In this document: piece by piece, positions 43,523 through 53,172 of the stretch | How the letters are laid out: each line of letters opens with the position of its first letter | Position numbering within the stretch: position 1 is the first letter of the stretch | Assembly: GCF_047920995.1 (NCBI RefSeq) | Contig: NZ_JBLRWZ010000009.1 | Coordinates: forward strand, 1 to 64,000 | Length of the DNA: 64,000 bases | Direction: 5' to 3' | Source: Aliidiomarina sp047920995 | Lineage (GTDB): Bacteria > Pseudomonadota > Gammaproteobacteria > Enterobacterales > Alteromonadaceae | The notes under the pieces: generated by a model | What the model was told of the DNA's origin: nothing | What the model saw: only the letters and a program-made list of their open reading frames with translations | Database searches by the model: none | Position numbers and translations under genes: made by a program

Positions 43523-44503
43523 CTAACGCTTTTTCGCCGTGAAAGTATAAGCGAACAACTCATCTTCAATTGTAAAATCTGCATACGAAAATTCGCCTTG
43601 CAAATCTTCAACTATGCTTTGAAGTGCCATTAACTTTTCTTTATTCAAAGCCACAGAAACCTGTTCTTGGATGCGTAATACGTGATTCTGCAACGCATTA
43701 TAAACCCCTCCCAAGCCCTGCAAAGCTTGCTTGGCAGTTTGTGCATCCTGCACTGATTTAATTAAACCAATGGCCTGGCCAAATACATCATTCACCCATT
43801 CTCCATCGCCTGCTTGGTTAAAACGCTCATTGATGATCGTCATGGTCCACTGCACTGATTTGGTAACCGCGATACATTCTTGCGTGCGATTCCAACTCGT
43901 GTAATCCATGTTATCTAGCGCTCCCGAGGCCAAATTAAAGAGCAAATCAAGTTGCATAAAAAGTGGCGAGTTATTCAAGATATAATCGAAAATTTGTAAA
44001 CCACGTTGGGAATCCTGCACTAATGCCGATTCGCTATGATGCGCCATTACCACCAGTTCACCGCCTGGCTTCAACACTCGAAAAATCTCTTGCAGCGCCG
44101 GTTTTGTATCCGCATATTCAAAGGCAAACTGGCTAGTTACACAATCGATAGAACCATCCGCAAAGGGCATTTTCTCGATAGGCGTTTCACCGTGAAAGCT
44201 AATTCCCTGCAGTTTTTTCTGTAGCTCTGGTTTGCCCTGCAAGCTCGCTTCTGGATTAATCGCCGCCGCATCAACTCCGATAACCTCCCAAGCACGCTTA
44301 TGTTTTTCCCCGTACTCGGTTATCAATACTGCAAGAGCACCATTACCGGTACCAGCGTCTACCACGCAAGCATCTTTCGCACATTTACTGAGGTGCTGCT
44401 GCCAAAACTCGGCTATTTCACCGGCATAGCCTGAGGCCGCCCCTGATTCGGCAAAACTGTTTAACGCGCCTGAATTGCGCCAATAATCACTCCAATGTTG
44501 CAT
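43523..44503 (-). CDS. Class I SAM-dependent methyltransferase
   Basis: 326-residue methyltransferase of unknown substrate. SAM motif I is VVDAGTGNGALAVLI (about 48-62), post-I VIGVDAAAI, and motif II/III region DGSIDCVTSQFAFEYADTKPALQEIFRVLKPGGELVVMAH, as in UbiE/Methyltransf_11 proteins. The C-terminal third (about 200-326) is predicted helical and not recognised; the length is above that of minimal methyltransferases. The next gene upstream is the TonB-dependent receptor, separated by a terminator. Confidence 0.82.
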   Translation of the reverse strand: MQHWSDYWRNSGALNSFAESGAASGYAGEIAEFWQQHLSKCAKDACVVDAGTGNGALAVLITEYGEKHKRAWEVIGVDAAAINPEASLQGKPELQKKLQGISFHGETPIEKMPFADGSIDCVTSQFAFEYADTKPALQEIFRVLKPGGELVVMAHHSESALVQDSQRGLQIFDYILNNSPLFMQLDLLFNLASGALDNMDYTSWNRTQECIAVTKSVQWTMTIINERFNQAGDGEWVNDVFGQAIGLIKSVQDAQTAKQALQGLGGVYNALQNHVLRIQEQVSVALNKEKLMALQSIVEDLQGEFSYADFTIEDELFAYTFTAKKR

Positions 44504-44542
44504 AGTTTCTTTATCTCTATTAGTGGCTGAAAATAGTGGCTG

Positions 44543-44572
44543 AAAAAAAACCGGCCCTAAGGCCGGTTTTTA
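44543..44572 (-). terminator. Terminator of the TonB-dependent receptor gene
   Basis: Stem AACCGGCC / GGCCGGTT with loop TTA flanked by A8 and T5. It lies 41 bases after the receptor stop and would also function on the other strand. Just beyond it, TAGTGGCTGAAAA occurs twice in tandem (44521-44546). Confidence 0.85.
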
Positions 44573-44612
44573 TGTTGGTTATTAACAACCAAATTTAACT
44601 CAACTCAATTAC

Positions 44613-47384
44613 TTAGAATTTTTGCGTGTAACGGAAGTAAGTTACACGGCCAAACGCATTGTAAAGGTTGAAGTTGTAGCTACGGCCACCGAATGCACGC
44701 AGTTGCGGCTCTTTAGCGAACGCGTTTTGAGCACCAACAGTTAAGCGGCCATTCCAAGAAGTGTTATAAGTTACTTGGATATCGTTAGTGATCCAAGTAG
44801 CAATATAATCATCTGGGTTAGTGGTGCTTTGTTGATCGCCGATTACATTCATGTTCCAAGCAATATCAAAATCGCTAATGCTGTACACGTTTTGTAAAGT
44901 TGCACGGTATTTCGGGTCACCAATTTCACCTACGAAGCTAGTACCACCATCCACTTTAAATGAACGAGTATAAGCTACTTGTAAGTTCTGGTTTAAACGA
45001 CCGTACTGGCCGAAATCAAAGTTAGTACGTGCATTGAAATCAAAGCCTTCGATATCGATTGAACCATCGTTACCGAAACCACCGTTTACAAGAACGATTG
45101 GATTTACTGGGCTACCTGCTGGTACTTGGCCAGTAAAATCAACGTTCGTGTTACGAATAATACCTAAACCAGCTGGAATATTCTGGCCTAAACGCTCACG
45201 GGTTAACAAGTTACCTGCACCAAACGATGCGATCCGATTGGTAATTTCAACTTTCCAGTAATCAAGTGAGAAGTTGAACCAATCAGCTGGCTGATATGCA
45301 ACACCCAATGACATTTGCGTTGATTGCTCAGATTCTAAATCTGGGTTTGCACGCGTTTCTTGGCGAACCTGCACTGCACAGTTTGCAGCTTGCGAGAAGT
45401 TCAAGCAAGTTGCTGGATCAGAAACTGATGGGTTACCAGAAGACGGTGCTTGTGTGATGATATCCAAGCTTGGTGCACGGAAACCTTCACCCCACGAACC
45501 ACGAACCAATAGCGTATCAGTTGGGGTCCAACGGAAGCTTGCTTTTGGCGAGAAATCTGAACCATAGTCAGAATACTCATCGAAACGGCCTGCGAAGTTC
45601 AATTCAAAATCGTAGGTTACTGGCACAAGTACTTCGAAATAACCTGAAGTTACATCACGACCACCACCTGCAGAGTTACCCGCAGAACCACCTACAGAAC
45701 CGGCTTCAGAAAGCGCATCGTACTGATCCACATAATCTTCTTCGCGGTACTCGAAACCTACTGCCGCTTGAATCATACCTGCATTCGTATCCATTACATC
45801 GAAGCTAGCAGAACCAAAAATTTCTCTTTGATCAAACTGCGAAACTCGCGAAATGGTTACGTTCATGCTGTTAATCAATTGCGCATAAGCATTTTGATCA
45901 GCTTCAGAAGTGTAACGTGAACCCAATGGATCGCGTAAATCATAGTAGATGCCCGTGAACGATGCATTGTTCACCAGGTTGTCAGCTTGGGTACGCAATA
46001 AGTAGTTGTAACCAATATCAAAGGTTTTTGAACTACTGGTACGCGCACCGAAATCTACATCTACTTCACCGATACGGCCTTGAGCGCCGAATAGTAAATC
46101 TGTAGAAGTGTTATCTACATAACTATCTCGGTTACCGATTGAAGCGAAGCGATGCCAGTATTTCATGTCACGGTTACCCGTAACGGTACCACCGATCAGC
46201 TCATCTTCATCATTGAAGCGCGGAGTTACTGCGTTATCACCAGCAAACACTGTATCACCAGCTAACCAGCTGTTGTATGCAGCAACACCGATGTTACGGC
46301 CATCTGCAGCATATCCTGGGTTATAGAACGGGCTATCAGGGTTGGTTGGGTTGTTCAAGCTGCTTGCATTTAGCGTTGAACCTGGATCATTCAATGAAGG
46401 AGCATAACGGCCAAACGATTTGGCGCGCGCATAGCTAGCATTCATGAACACGTTCCAATCATCGTTGATATCGTGGTCAGCTTTCAAGAACAAGCCTTGG
46501 TTACCAGTAGATGCTTCGTTCGCATTTGTTGCGTTAAAGTTGTAAGCACAAGTATTTGCTGCACCCGTTAAGCGGAAGTTCACTGTATCCGCACAAGTGC
46601 TTGGATCTGCAGCACGGAAACCACCAGAGTTATCAGTTTCAGTTACGTTATTACCGTAAATTGAAGTACCTGGTTGCACCCACTTATAGGCGTTTTCAAA
46701 AATGATGTCACGGTTGTTCCATGAAACACCACCGATTACCCGGGTAGTATCGCTAGAAGAACCGAATACGATTGAACCTTCTTCACGATCACCGCCATCA
46801 CTTGGCAAGCTTACAGTTGAACGGCCATAACGCGCTTCAACGCCGTTGAAATCACGACGTGTTACGATGTTGATTACACCACCGATCGCATCTGAACCAT
46901 ATACTGCAGATGCACCGTCAGAAAGGATTTCAATCCGCTCTACCGCTGCCATTGGCACGATGTTCAAATCTTGGCTAGAACCAGTTGATGGAGACGTTGG
47001 TAAACGACGGCCATCTAAAAGAACTAACGTACGAGAAGCACCTAAGCCACGTAAACTTACGGTTGCAGTACCCTGCGCCGCGCTACCAGATTGCGGACGG
47101 AATGAACCAGAAGTGTTAAAAGTTGTGCCACGAAGTAAATCGGCAACTGAAGTTTCACCAGAAAGATCGATGTCTTCACGGCTAATAGTTGTTACCGGCA
47201 GCGCGCCTTCCATCTCTGAACGAGAAATACGCGAACCAGTTACTTGGATACGCTCAACGCGCTCCGCCTGTTCTTCTTCTTGCTCCTGCTCTTGCGCTTG
47301 CGCAATTCCAGCGAATGCTGTAGCTGAAGCACCAAACATCAATGCTAAGCGAACGGACTTAGCTACTTTGCTATTTGTGTACAT
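44613..47384 (-). CDS. TonB-dependent outer-membrane receptor
   Basis: 923-residue receptor. Signal peptide (about 1-30, ending GIAQA), a Glu-rich linker (EQEQEEEQAERVERIQVTGSR), then a plug domain (about 50-165: LPVTTISREDIDLSGETSVADLLRG and GGVINIVTRRDF) and a 22-strand barrel ending in aromatic YFRYTQKF with the terminal Phe needed for BAM insertion. The substrate is not apparent; the barrel is not siderophore-signature like, and the absence of an adjacent Fur box argues against simple iron control. Likely works with the TonB2-type system encoded just downstream. Confidence 0.92.
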   Translation of the reverse strand: MYTNSKVAKSVRLALMFGASATAFAGIAQAQEQEQEEEQAERVERIQVTGSRISRSEMEGALPVTTISREDIDLSGETSVADLLRGTTFNTSGSFRPQSGSAAQGTATVSLRGLGASRTLVLLDGRRLPTSPSTGSSQDLNIVPMAAVERIEILSDGASAVYGSDAIGGVINIVTRRDFNGVEARYGRSTVSLPSDGGDREEGSIVFGSSSDTTRVIGGVSWNNRDIIFENAYKWVQPGTSIYGNNVTETDNSGGFRAADPSTCADTVNFRLTGAANTCAYNFNATNANEASTGNQGLFLKADHDINDDWNVFMNASYARAKSFGRYAPSLNDPGSTLNASSLNNPTNPDSPFYNPGYAADGRNIGVAAYNSWLAGDTVFAGDNAVTPRFNDEDELIGGTVTGNRDMKYWHRFASIGNRDSYVDNTSTDLLFGAQGRIGEVDVDFGARTSSSKTFDIGYNYLLRTQADNLVNNASFTGIYYDLRDPLGSRYTSEADQNAYAQLINSMNVTISRVSQFDQREIFGSASFDVMDTNAGMIQAAVGFEYREEDYVDQYDALSEAGSVGGSAGNSAGGGRDVTSGYFEVLVPVTYDFELNFAGRFDEYSDYGSDFSPKASFRWTPTDTLLVRGSWGEGFRAPSLDIITQAPSSGNPSVSDPATCLNFSQAANCAVQVRQETRANPDLESEQSTQMSLGVAYQPADWFNFSLDYWKVEITNRIASFGAGNLLTRERLGQNIPAGLGIIRNTNVDFTGQVPAGSPVNPIVLVNGGFGNDGSIDIEGFDFNARTNFDFGQYGRLNQNLQVAYTRSFKVDGGTSFVGEIGDPKYRATLQNVYSISDFDIAWNMNVIGDQQSTTNPDDYIATWITNDIQVTYNTSWNGRLTVGAQNAFAKEPQLRAFGGRSYNFNLYNAFGRVTYFRYTQKF

Positions 47385-47691
47385 GTAGTATCTCCCTGGA
47401 TCACTCGTGGTGATTTTTAGGTTTATTATGCAGCAGAAAATTGCTGCTTTATCTTGAGTGTTTTGTTTAAAACTTTTTGTTTACAAATCAACAAACTGTT
47501 GAGAAATCTTAGTGGTTCGCTCTACACAACCCACCCAACATATACGGGCACTTTATCCCAAGATGTTGTTAGATTTTAACGCCCAACACCCTGACTATAT
47601 CAAAACGTATAAGGGTTGCAAGCCTTATAGGGCTATTTTACGCAACAAATGTGAACTTTTCGTGTTTTACGCAAACTAACGCGCACACTGG
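47385..47691. other. Intergenic region between the receptor and kynA-operon end
   Basis: A 307-base A-T-rich gap. Contains a GCAGCA / TGCTGC hairpin (47430-47447) and a TCAC/GTGA hairpin (47401-47413) in the probable receptor leader, and a direct repeat of TTTTACGCAA (47636-47645 and 47665-47674). No gene seen. Confidence 0.5.
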
Positions 47692-47988
47692 TTAATCTTT
47701 ATACAGAGCTTGCACTAGTGCGTTCAGTTGTTGCTCTACTACATCGCGCACAAATGGATAGGTAGGCGAACTCGGGGATATTTCCGCTAGCATACGAGCA
47801 TTCTTCTCAGCTTCATCCAAATACGCTACAACCTTATCGCTGCGGGTTTTGAACACCGATTGGGCGAACCACTCGCGGGTTAATTCAGGGCTGCGCCGCT
47901 GGGCACGCTCACGCAACGCGCGGAACACAGCGGCGGTTTTGGCTTCAGATTCACTAATACTTGCAGCCACAGATTCCATGTCACTCAT
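47692..47988 (-). CDS. Conserved-looking protein of unknown function, adjacent to kynA
   Basis: 98-residue acidic/basic helical protein with no recognised domain. The sequence begins MSDMESVAASISESEAKT, has a basic middle (RERAQRRSPELTREWFAQSV) and ends with QQLNALVQALYKD. It starts at the base after the kynA stop, implying translational coupling, and is the last gene of the yajG-to-kynA run. No signal peptide or membrane segment is seen. A role linked to tryptophan breakdown is only contextual. Confidence 0.7.
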   Translation of the reverse strand: MSDMESVAASISESEAKTAAVFRALRERAQRRSPELTREWFAQSVFKTRSDKVVAYLDEAEKNARMLAEISPSSPTYPFVRDVVEQQLNALVQALYKD

Positions 47989-49074
47989 TTATAACTCCCG
48001 GCGTAAACTTGCCCTTACAGAGGCCGGTAACGGTGGCAAACTCCCTTTTGGCAATAAATACGTGGCCAAATTCATAAAATCGGTGAAGATCCGGTTCTTC
48101 TCCGTTGTGCGTTTAAGGTATTCGTGGCCAGAAGAGCCCCCCGTACCTATCTTCGAACCTAACATACGTTGCACCATCATGGCATGCCGATACCGCCAAA
48201 TTGTTAAGTTCTCATCAATATCGGTAAGGGCACTTAACACCTGGTAGGGTAAGTTAAACACTGGTTCTTCACGGTACAAATTGATAAACAACGCGGCCTG
48301 CATTGCTCGCTGCGATAAACGCACTCTGCCATCCGCCTGCATCGCGGCATATTTATCCGCTTCGAACAGCGCCGAAAAGTTATCGCGTGTTGTTGCTAAT
48401 TCCTCTAGCTCAGTAGTAAGTTCTTCTTCGCTTAACAGCGTATTCGCGCGCACAATCTCTTCATCATGCAACAATTGCTGATCGATGGCCTGTTGATAGT
48501 GTTGCCAAAAGGTAAACTCGTCCTGTTCTAAAAAAGGCATCCGCGCCAGCCAAGCATCCACCCGAGTAAATAAATCAGGTTGTTGCTCCAACTCTTCTAG
48601 ATAGGCTCGATCGCTCGGGTTAATGCGGTTATAAAACGAGGCTTGATCAAAAGCGATACGCTTATCACGGCGCACCCCTAAACTAATTTCAATTTCTTTG
48701 AACTGAATACTTTGAAAGCCTGAAGCGGGCACTAAATAATCACGGAATTCGAGAAAATCTTGCGCCGTCATGGTTTCCATTACACTAATCTGCTGGTTTA
48801 ACAGCTCTTGAATGGTTACTACCCGCTTCAGCCGATGCACAATGGTCATCAGTTGTTCATCGGGAATATGCGGCTCTCGGAAAATAGCCAACACCGAGCG
48901 CAGCTCATGCATCATCTGCTTAAACCACAGCTCATAGGCCTGATGCACAATAATAAACAGCATCTCGTCATGCGCTTCAGCACCGTAGTTCGGTGCAACC
49001 GGTTGTTGCGCACTCAGTAATTTATCTAAACCAAGGTAATCGCCGTAATACACTGGTTCTTTATTCTTTTTCAT
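47989..49074 (-). CDS. kynA: Tryptophan 2,3-dioxygenase-family heme protein
   Basis: Oxidises L-tryptophan to N-formylkynurenine at a b-type heme. 361 residues. Family motifs: YGDYLGLDKLL, EMLFIIVHQAYELWFKQMMHEL (distal His/substrate region), and the proximal heme ligand region WRYRHAMMVQRMLGSKIGTGGSSGHEYL. No kynB or kynU gene is nearby, so downstream steps are encoded elsewhere or missing. It overlaps the panE-like gene by 14 bases. The TGGSSG loop that binds the substrate carboxylate is intact. Confidence 0.93.
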   Translation of the reverse strand: MKKNKEPVYYGDYLGLDKLLSAQQPVAPNYGAEAHDEMLFIIVHQAYELWFKQMMHELRSVLAIFREPHIPDEQLMTIVHRLKRVVTIQELLNQQISVMETMTAQDFLEFRDYLVPASGFQSIQFKEIEISLGVRRDKRIAFDQASFYNRINPSDRAYLEELEQQPDLFTRVDAWLARMPFLEQDEFTFWQHYQQAIDQQLLHDEEIVRANTLLSEEELTTELEELATTRDNFSALFEADKYAAMQADGRVRLSQRAMQAALFINLYREEPVFNLPYQVLSALTDIDENLTIWRYRHAMMVQRMLGSKIGTGGSSGHEYLKRTTEKNRIFTDFMNLATYLLPKGSLPPLPASVRASLRREL

Positions 49075-50323
49075 TTTTGTCCTTGCTCGTATTCGAGCTC
49101 GCTAGCTGGTGCCAAAGTTCGCAGTTTACCCGTGTTGCCACATGTAAAAGCGTGCCCTCTTGGCAGATAAAACCGTTTAAATAATCTACTTCAGTGGGCT
49201 TGCCGGCCTCACTATCTTGCAACATGCTGCAGCGATTGTTTGCCGTAGCACGAATTACTTGTTGTACCGAAGCTACTAACACATCTGCATCAAGGTACGG
49301 GTTCAAGTTACCAATCTCTTCGCAAATGGCGCGGATTTTGGGTTGGTATTCGTTCTTTCTTAACACACCATTCACATCACCGGCAATGGTTGCCAGCGGA
49401 TTAATCACGCAATTAATGGCAAGTTTGTGCCAACGCCTAGCGCTAATATTTGCCTCCCAATGTAAGGGCGGTAATGCTTGCGCTAAGGTGTGAAACCAAG
49501 CTGGCTGTTGTGGCTTATCGTTCGATTCAGCAAGCGCCGCATAGCGGGTAAGCGCGTGTTGTGGGCCATTCCGTTCTGCATCAATTAGCGAATTCATTGC
49601 AGCGGTGCTAGTTTCTGCAGTATCGGTTGCATGCTCAGCGCCTGTGGCTTTTGCACTGCGGAGCCCTAGCCAACTCTCTCCCAAGCCCGCATGCACTGTG
49701 CTTAATCGCGATTGCCGCCACGCACCATGGGTAGTTACTAAATCATATACTTGTACGTGGCCTGCTTGCGCTGCTTGTGCCAACATCGTATCGGCCGCGC
49801 CCATGCCATTGTGGCTTAAAACCAGCTGCATAGGGGCTTTACCTATACAGTTAGCTGCGCCCTTACTTATAACCTGCTCCGCTCCCTGTTCCTCTCCCTG
49901 CTCCTCCCCCTGTTCCGGGAAGAACTGCTGCAATATTTGCCGCAACAGGGGCTCTAGTTGCCATGCTTTCACCATAATCAGCCAAATCGCTCCAGAAGGC
50001 GCTGCGGCGGCTGAATGAATTACCGGAAAACGTGCTCGTATCGATTTCTGAGTGATATTTGCTGCAGCGGAATTAGGTGTTTGTGCGGCCTGCGGCGCTG
50101 CGCCTGCGGCAGGCACAACGTTAAGCTCTACCTCGGGCCCATCACTAGCATGCCGGGAGTACACCATTACCGGCGCGCCAGCTTGCTGCAAACCATGCGC
50201 CCATAGTGAACCTAAGGCACCAGTACCAACCACTACCCAAGTTGGCTGCGTATCTGGTGCATTCTTTTGCAAATCGCTTTGTAGCTTGCTTTGTAAATCT
50301 TTAATTCCCGCAGAACTAGCCAT
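49061..50323 (-). CDS. Ketopantoate reductase-like protein (PanE/ApbA family) with low-complexity insertions
   Basis: NADPH-dependent 2-dehydropantoate reductase family. The ATG at 50323 gives 420 residues; 50332 and 50362 are in-frame alternatives that overlap ampG further. Core motifs are VVGTGALGSLWAHGLQQAG (NADPH), IMVKAWQLEPLL, LVLSHNGMG, and C-terminal RRWHKLAINCVINPLATIAGD with EVDYLNGFI (catalytic Lys in the HKLAINCVINPLT motif). The usual length is about 300; additions occur after SRHAS (Ala/Pro-rich), at EQGEEQGEEQGAEQ (12-bp tandem DNA repeat, about 49873-49925), and after LGLRSAKATG. Fold seems intact. Confidence 0.82.
   Translation of the reverse strand: MASSAGIKDLQSKLQSDLQKNAPDTQPTWVVVGTGALGSLWAHGLQQAGAPVMVYSRHASDGPEVELNVVPAAGAAPQAAQTPNSAAANITQKSIRARFPVIHSAAAAPSGAIWLIMVKAWQLEPLLRQILQQFFPEQGEEQGEEQGAEQVISKGAANCIGKAPMQLVLSHNGMGAADTMLAQAAQAGHVQVYDLVTTHGAWRQSRLSTVHAGLGESWLGLRSAKATGAEHATDTAETSTAAMNSLIDAERNGPQHALTRYAALAESNDKPQQPAWFHTLAQALPPLHWEANISARRWHKLAINCVINPLATIAGDVNGVLRKNEYQPKIRAICEEIGNLNPYLDADVLVASVQQVIRATANNRCSMLQDSEAGKPTEVDYLNGFICQEGTLLHVATRVNCELWHQLASSNTSKDKNEKE
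49873..49925 (-). repeat. 12-bp tandem repeat encoding EQGE units
   Basis: Imperfect tandem units (GAACAGGGGGAG, GAGCAGGGAGAG, GAACAGGGAGCG on the minus strand) inside the panE-like gene. They encode EQGEEQGEEQGAEQ. Confidence 0.85.
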
Positions 50324-51737
50324 TCTCTTCATCCCACCGCGCTTGTTTGGCACGGCCTTCATCTTCTAGTGCTTGAATAGGCTTACGAATTGTCCATAAG
50401 AATAGCAAGCTAGGGATTACCATCAAGGTGGTTAACAGAAAGAACACCGCCCAGTTGCCATCCAGCCAATCCACCACTACACCGCTATACGCGGCAAGTA
50501 CGGTGCGGCCAAATGTGGCCACGGAGGCCATCAACGCATATTGAGTAGCGGTAAACGCGCGGTTCGCCAACAGTGAAATCAGCGCCACAAAGGCCACAGT
50601 AGACCAAGCTGAGGTGAAACCATCGGAGATCACCGCAGCCAATAGCAAGGGCTTACTGGGCCCTACAACCGCCAACGCCGAGAACAGTAAATTACTCAAC
50701 GCCATGGCACTGCCGCCAATAAACAGGCCTTTCAAGATACCAATGCGCATAGTTACGTATGCGCCCAACAGCGAGAAAATAATGGTAATCCACCAATTCA
50801 CCAGCTTCGAATACAAACCTATTTCTGAATTGGTAAAACCAACTTCTTGGTAGAAAACAATCGACATTCGCCCCAAGAAGGCTTCGCCAACCTTGAACAG
50901 CAGCACGAACAACAAAATTGACAAGGCAAAACGCACACCATTGCGGCGGAAGAACTCCGCTAACGGTTCTACCAGGGTAACCCCTAGCCATGCGGTAAGC
51001 TTATGGCCCATACGAATAGTATTACCGGCACCTGCCAACACTTGCTGATAACGCAACTCTGCTTCTCGCTGCAATACACGGCGATCAGTTTTCGGCTCCC
51101 GCGCCAGCCACACCCCGGCACTTAAAAACAGCATCATTACCGCCAGCACTTGGTAAACGCGGGGCCAATCCCAGCCGGGTAAATCGGATAAGAAAAACGG
51201 AATTGCACCTAGCCCAGCGAAACCGGTCCACCAACCTGCGGTGGCCATCGCCGCACCCGCGGATTGCAAGCGTGCTTCATGCTCGCCAATTGAATCAATT
51301 CGATATGCATCAATAGAAATATCTTGGGTTGCCGAGAATATGGCGATGGTTAATGCCACCATGCCAGCGAAGCGCAACTGCGTAGTAAAATCGATTTGGG
51401 CAAGGAAGAAACAGCTGGCAGCAACACCCAGCTGACAAAATAACACCCAGCTACGCCGATGCCCCAACCAGTTACTAAGAACAGGAATGCGCACCCTATC
51501 CACTAATGGCGACCACAAAAAGTTAACCGAATATACGGCAAATACAGCGCCAAAGAAGCCAATAGTGGCGCGGGTAAACCCCATTTCGTTCAGCCAAGCC
51601 GACATTGAAGAACCGATCATTACCCACGGATAGCCGCTCGCCATCCCGAGTAAAAATATAGTAAGCAGCCGCCGTTGCAGATAAAACCGCACAACATTGC
51701 CGAAACCCACCGGGGCTTGGTTTAATAATTTTGCCAC
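50316..51737 (-). CDS. ampG: AmpG-family muropeptide permease
   Basis: Major-facilitator transporter that brings anhydro-muropeptides into the cytosol for recycling. 473 residues with about 12-14 helices. N terminus LTIFLLGMASGYPWVMIGSSMSAWLNEMGFTRATIGFFG is characteristic of AmpG. Adjacent genes are the cyclophilin (5 bases upstream) and the panE-like gene (overlap). YajG two genes upstream matches the E. coli ampG-yajG pairing. Confidence 0.92.
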   Translation of the reverse strand: MAKLLNQAPVGFGNVVRFYLQRRLLTIFLLGMASGYPWVMIGSSMSAWLNEMGFTRATIGFFGAVFAVYSVNFLWSPLVDRVRIPVLSNWLGHRRSWVLFCQLGVAASCFFLAQIDFTTQLRFAGMVALTIAIFSATQDISIDAYRIDSIGEHEARLQSAGAAMATAGWWTGFAGLGAIPFFLSDLPGWDWPRVYQVLAVMMLFLSAGVWLAREPKTDRRVLQREAELRYQQVLAGAGNTIRMGHKLTAWLGVTLVEPLAEFFRRNGVRFALSILLFVLLFKVGEAFLGRMSIVFYQEVGFTNSEIGLYSKLVNWWITIIFSLLGAYVTMRIGILKGLFIGGSAMALSNLLFSALAVVGPSKPLLLAAVISDGFTSAWSTVAFVALISLLANRAFTATQYALMASVATFGRTVLAAYSGVVVDWLDGNWAVFFLLTTLMVIPSLLFLWTIRKPIQALEDEGRAKQARWDEENG

Positions 51738-51742
51738 GGCAA

Positions 51743-52366
51743 TTATTGCGCTTCAGGCAATAATTCAACCGAAATTAAGCGCAGCGGTTCAACCGGAACA
51801 TCAGGAAACCCTAGCTGTTCACTTACCTCAGTTGTTACCGCAGAGAGTTCGTGCAATAACTCCGCATTCTCAACAATTTCACCAAATACAGCATAACCCC
51901 AGCGGCGGGAGCTTGGGTTCAAAGTATCATTGTCTTTCACATTGAAATAAAATTGGCCCCGCGCCGAGTGCGGCTCATTCTGGCGTGCCAACGCAATCGT
52001 GCCGAATTTATTGGTTAAACCGTTGCCCGATTCGTTCACTACCATATCGCCCTCAGGTAATGGCGTGCCGTCTGCTTTATAGCCCCCGCCCTGCACTACA
52101 AAATCCTCTACCACGCGATGAAACAAGGTATCGTTGTAGCTACCACTCACCACATGGCGCAAAAAATGATCTACGGTTAACGGCGCGCGCCAGCGATTCA
52201 GCTCCACCACCATGTCACCCATGCTGGTTACAAACTTTACCCTTGGATACAAATTTTGTTTTTGTATCGCAGCATCATCTGCACTGCTTGCTGAAGCCAG
52301 CGGGCTAATGGCCAACGTAGCTGCTATCACCAAACCCCAGATTACCGTTAACCCTTTTACGTTCAT
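51743..52366 (-). CDS. Secreted cyclophilin-type peptidyl-prolyl isomerase
   Basis: Catalyses cis-trans prolyl isomerisation in the periplasm. The ATG at 52366 with a TTGGAG site gives 207 residues; 52384 is another in-frame ATG. Signal peptide (about 1-27, ending ASAS), then the cyclophilin barrel with FHRVVEDFVVQGGGYKADGT, IALARQNEPHSARGQFYFN and WGYAVFGEI. The active-site Arg (FHRVV) and Gln-Phe (QFYFN) are conserved; the PpiA-type domain is complete. Confidence 0.92.
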   Translation of the reverse strand: MNVKGLTVIWGLVIAATLAISPLASASSADDAAIQKQNLYPRVKFVTSMGDMVVELNRWRAPLTVDHFLRHVVSGSYNDTLFHRVVEDFVVQGGGYKADGTPLPEGDMVVNESGNGLTNKFGTIALARQNEPHSARGQFYFNVKDNDTLNPSSRRWGYAVFGEIVENAELLHELSAVTTEVSEQLGFPDVPVEPLRLISVELLPEAQ

Positions 52367-52475
52367 GTTCCACTCCAATAACATTACTAACTATGATGTT
52401 TTGTTCATTGCTCACAAATAATGAATAGCGAATAACTACGAGAGCTGCTTACCGCTCTATTGGCCGCTCTATTAA

Positions 52476-53042
52476 TCAATGCGCGTGCTCCGCAAGCCAT
52501 TCCTGCAGAATTACATCTTTAAACATATCGCGCACGTTCGTTTGCACAACTTTGTTAAAAGTATCATTCAGATGTCCGTAATCTAAACGCTTGTAGGGAC
52601 CGCCTGCAACCCGAGTTACGTAACGCCGAGAAACCCATTGATCGCCGCTGCGCACCACCAAGCGAGTGGCCATCTCATGCTCGGCTCGATAGTTGCCACC
52701 ATCTGGGTACACTAAAATCAATGCTTCTTCTAAATACACCGTAAATTGTACTGCCGCAGATTCATCATTTGGCCAGAAATCTGCCATTGCTCTACTGATC
52801 AGAGTAGCCAGAGGCACAGTGCTCGTGGCAAACTCGGCTTTATCATCAGTATGTTCCACACGTAATATGTGGTTTTGAGTGCGTTGATCTCGTACCTGCA
52901 AGTTTACTGCTTGCATGGTAGGTGCTTGCAAGCTGCCGGCAGTTGGCTGCTGAATCACTAAATGTTCTGGGGTTTTCGGCGTGCTCATACAGCCCGTTAG
53001 CAACACGCTTCCTAGCATTAACGTAGCAATTAAATTGCGCAT
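52476..53042 (-). CDS. YajG-family lipoprotein
   Basis: 188-residue lipoprotein with lipobox LLTGC (acyl site C18 after RNLIATLMLGSV). The YajG domain covers about 40-180 with VQFTVYLEEALILVYPDGG and YRAEHEMATRLVVRSGD. The neighbour order yajG-cyclophilin-ampG resembles E. coli yajG-ampG, with the isomerase inserted. Function is unknown; murein recycling is a contextual guess. Confidence 0.85.
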   Translation of the reverse strand: MRNLIATLMLGSVLLTGCMSTPKTPEHLVIQQPTAGSLQAPTMQAVNLQVRDQRTQNHILRVEHTDDKAEFATSTVPLATLISRAMADFWPNDESAAVQFTVYLEEALILVYPDGGNYRAEHEMATRLVVRSGDQWVSRRYVTRVAGGPYKRLDYGHLNDTFNKVVQTNVRDMFKDVILQEWLAEHAH

Positions 53043-53172
53043 TATGTTTTGTCCTTTTAATGCAGTAACTGTTTTAATTCAATTATCGCCAATAAAGGTA
53101 TACGATTGTTAGTTATCAGTCACGCATGCGATGCGCATACTGTTCAAAACAGATTAAATTAAGGTTCGTTGA

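Noticed and set aside
45470..45808. 112-residue plus-strand frame rich in His, Asn and Leu
   Set aside because: Lies entirely inside the TonB-dependent receptor gene on the opposite strand, with no ribosome site and no family resemblance.
47385..47691. Fur box in front of the TonB-dependent receptor
   Set aside because: No 19-bp GATAATGATAATCATTATC-like sequence was found on inspection.
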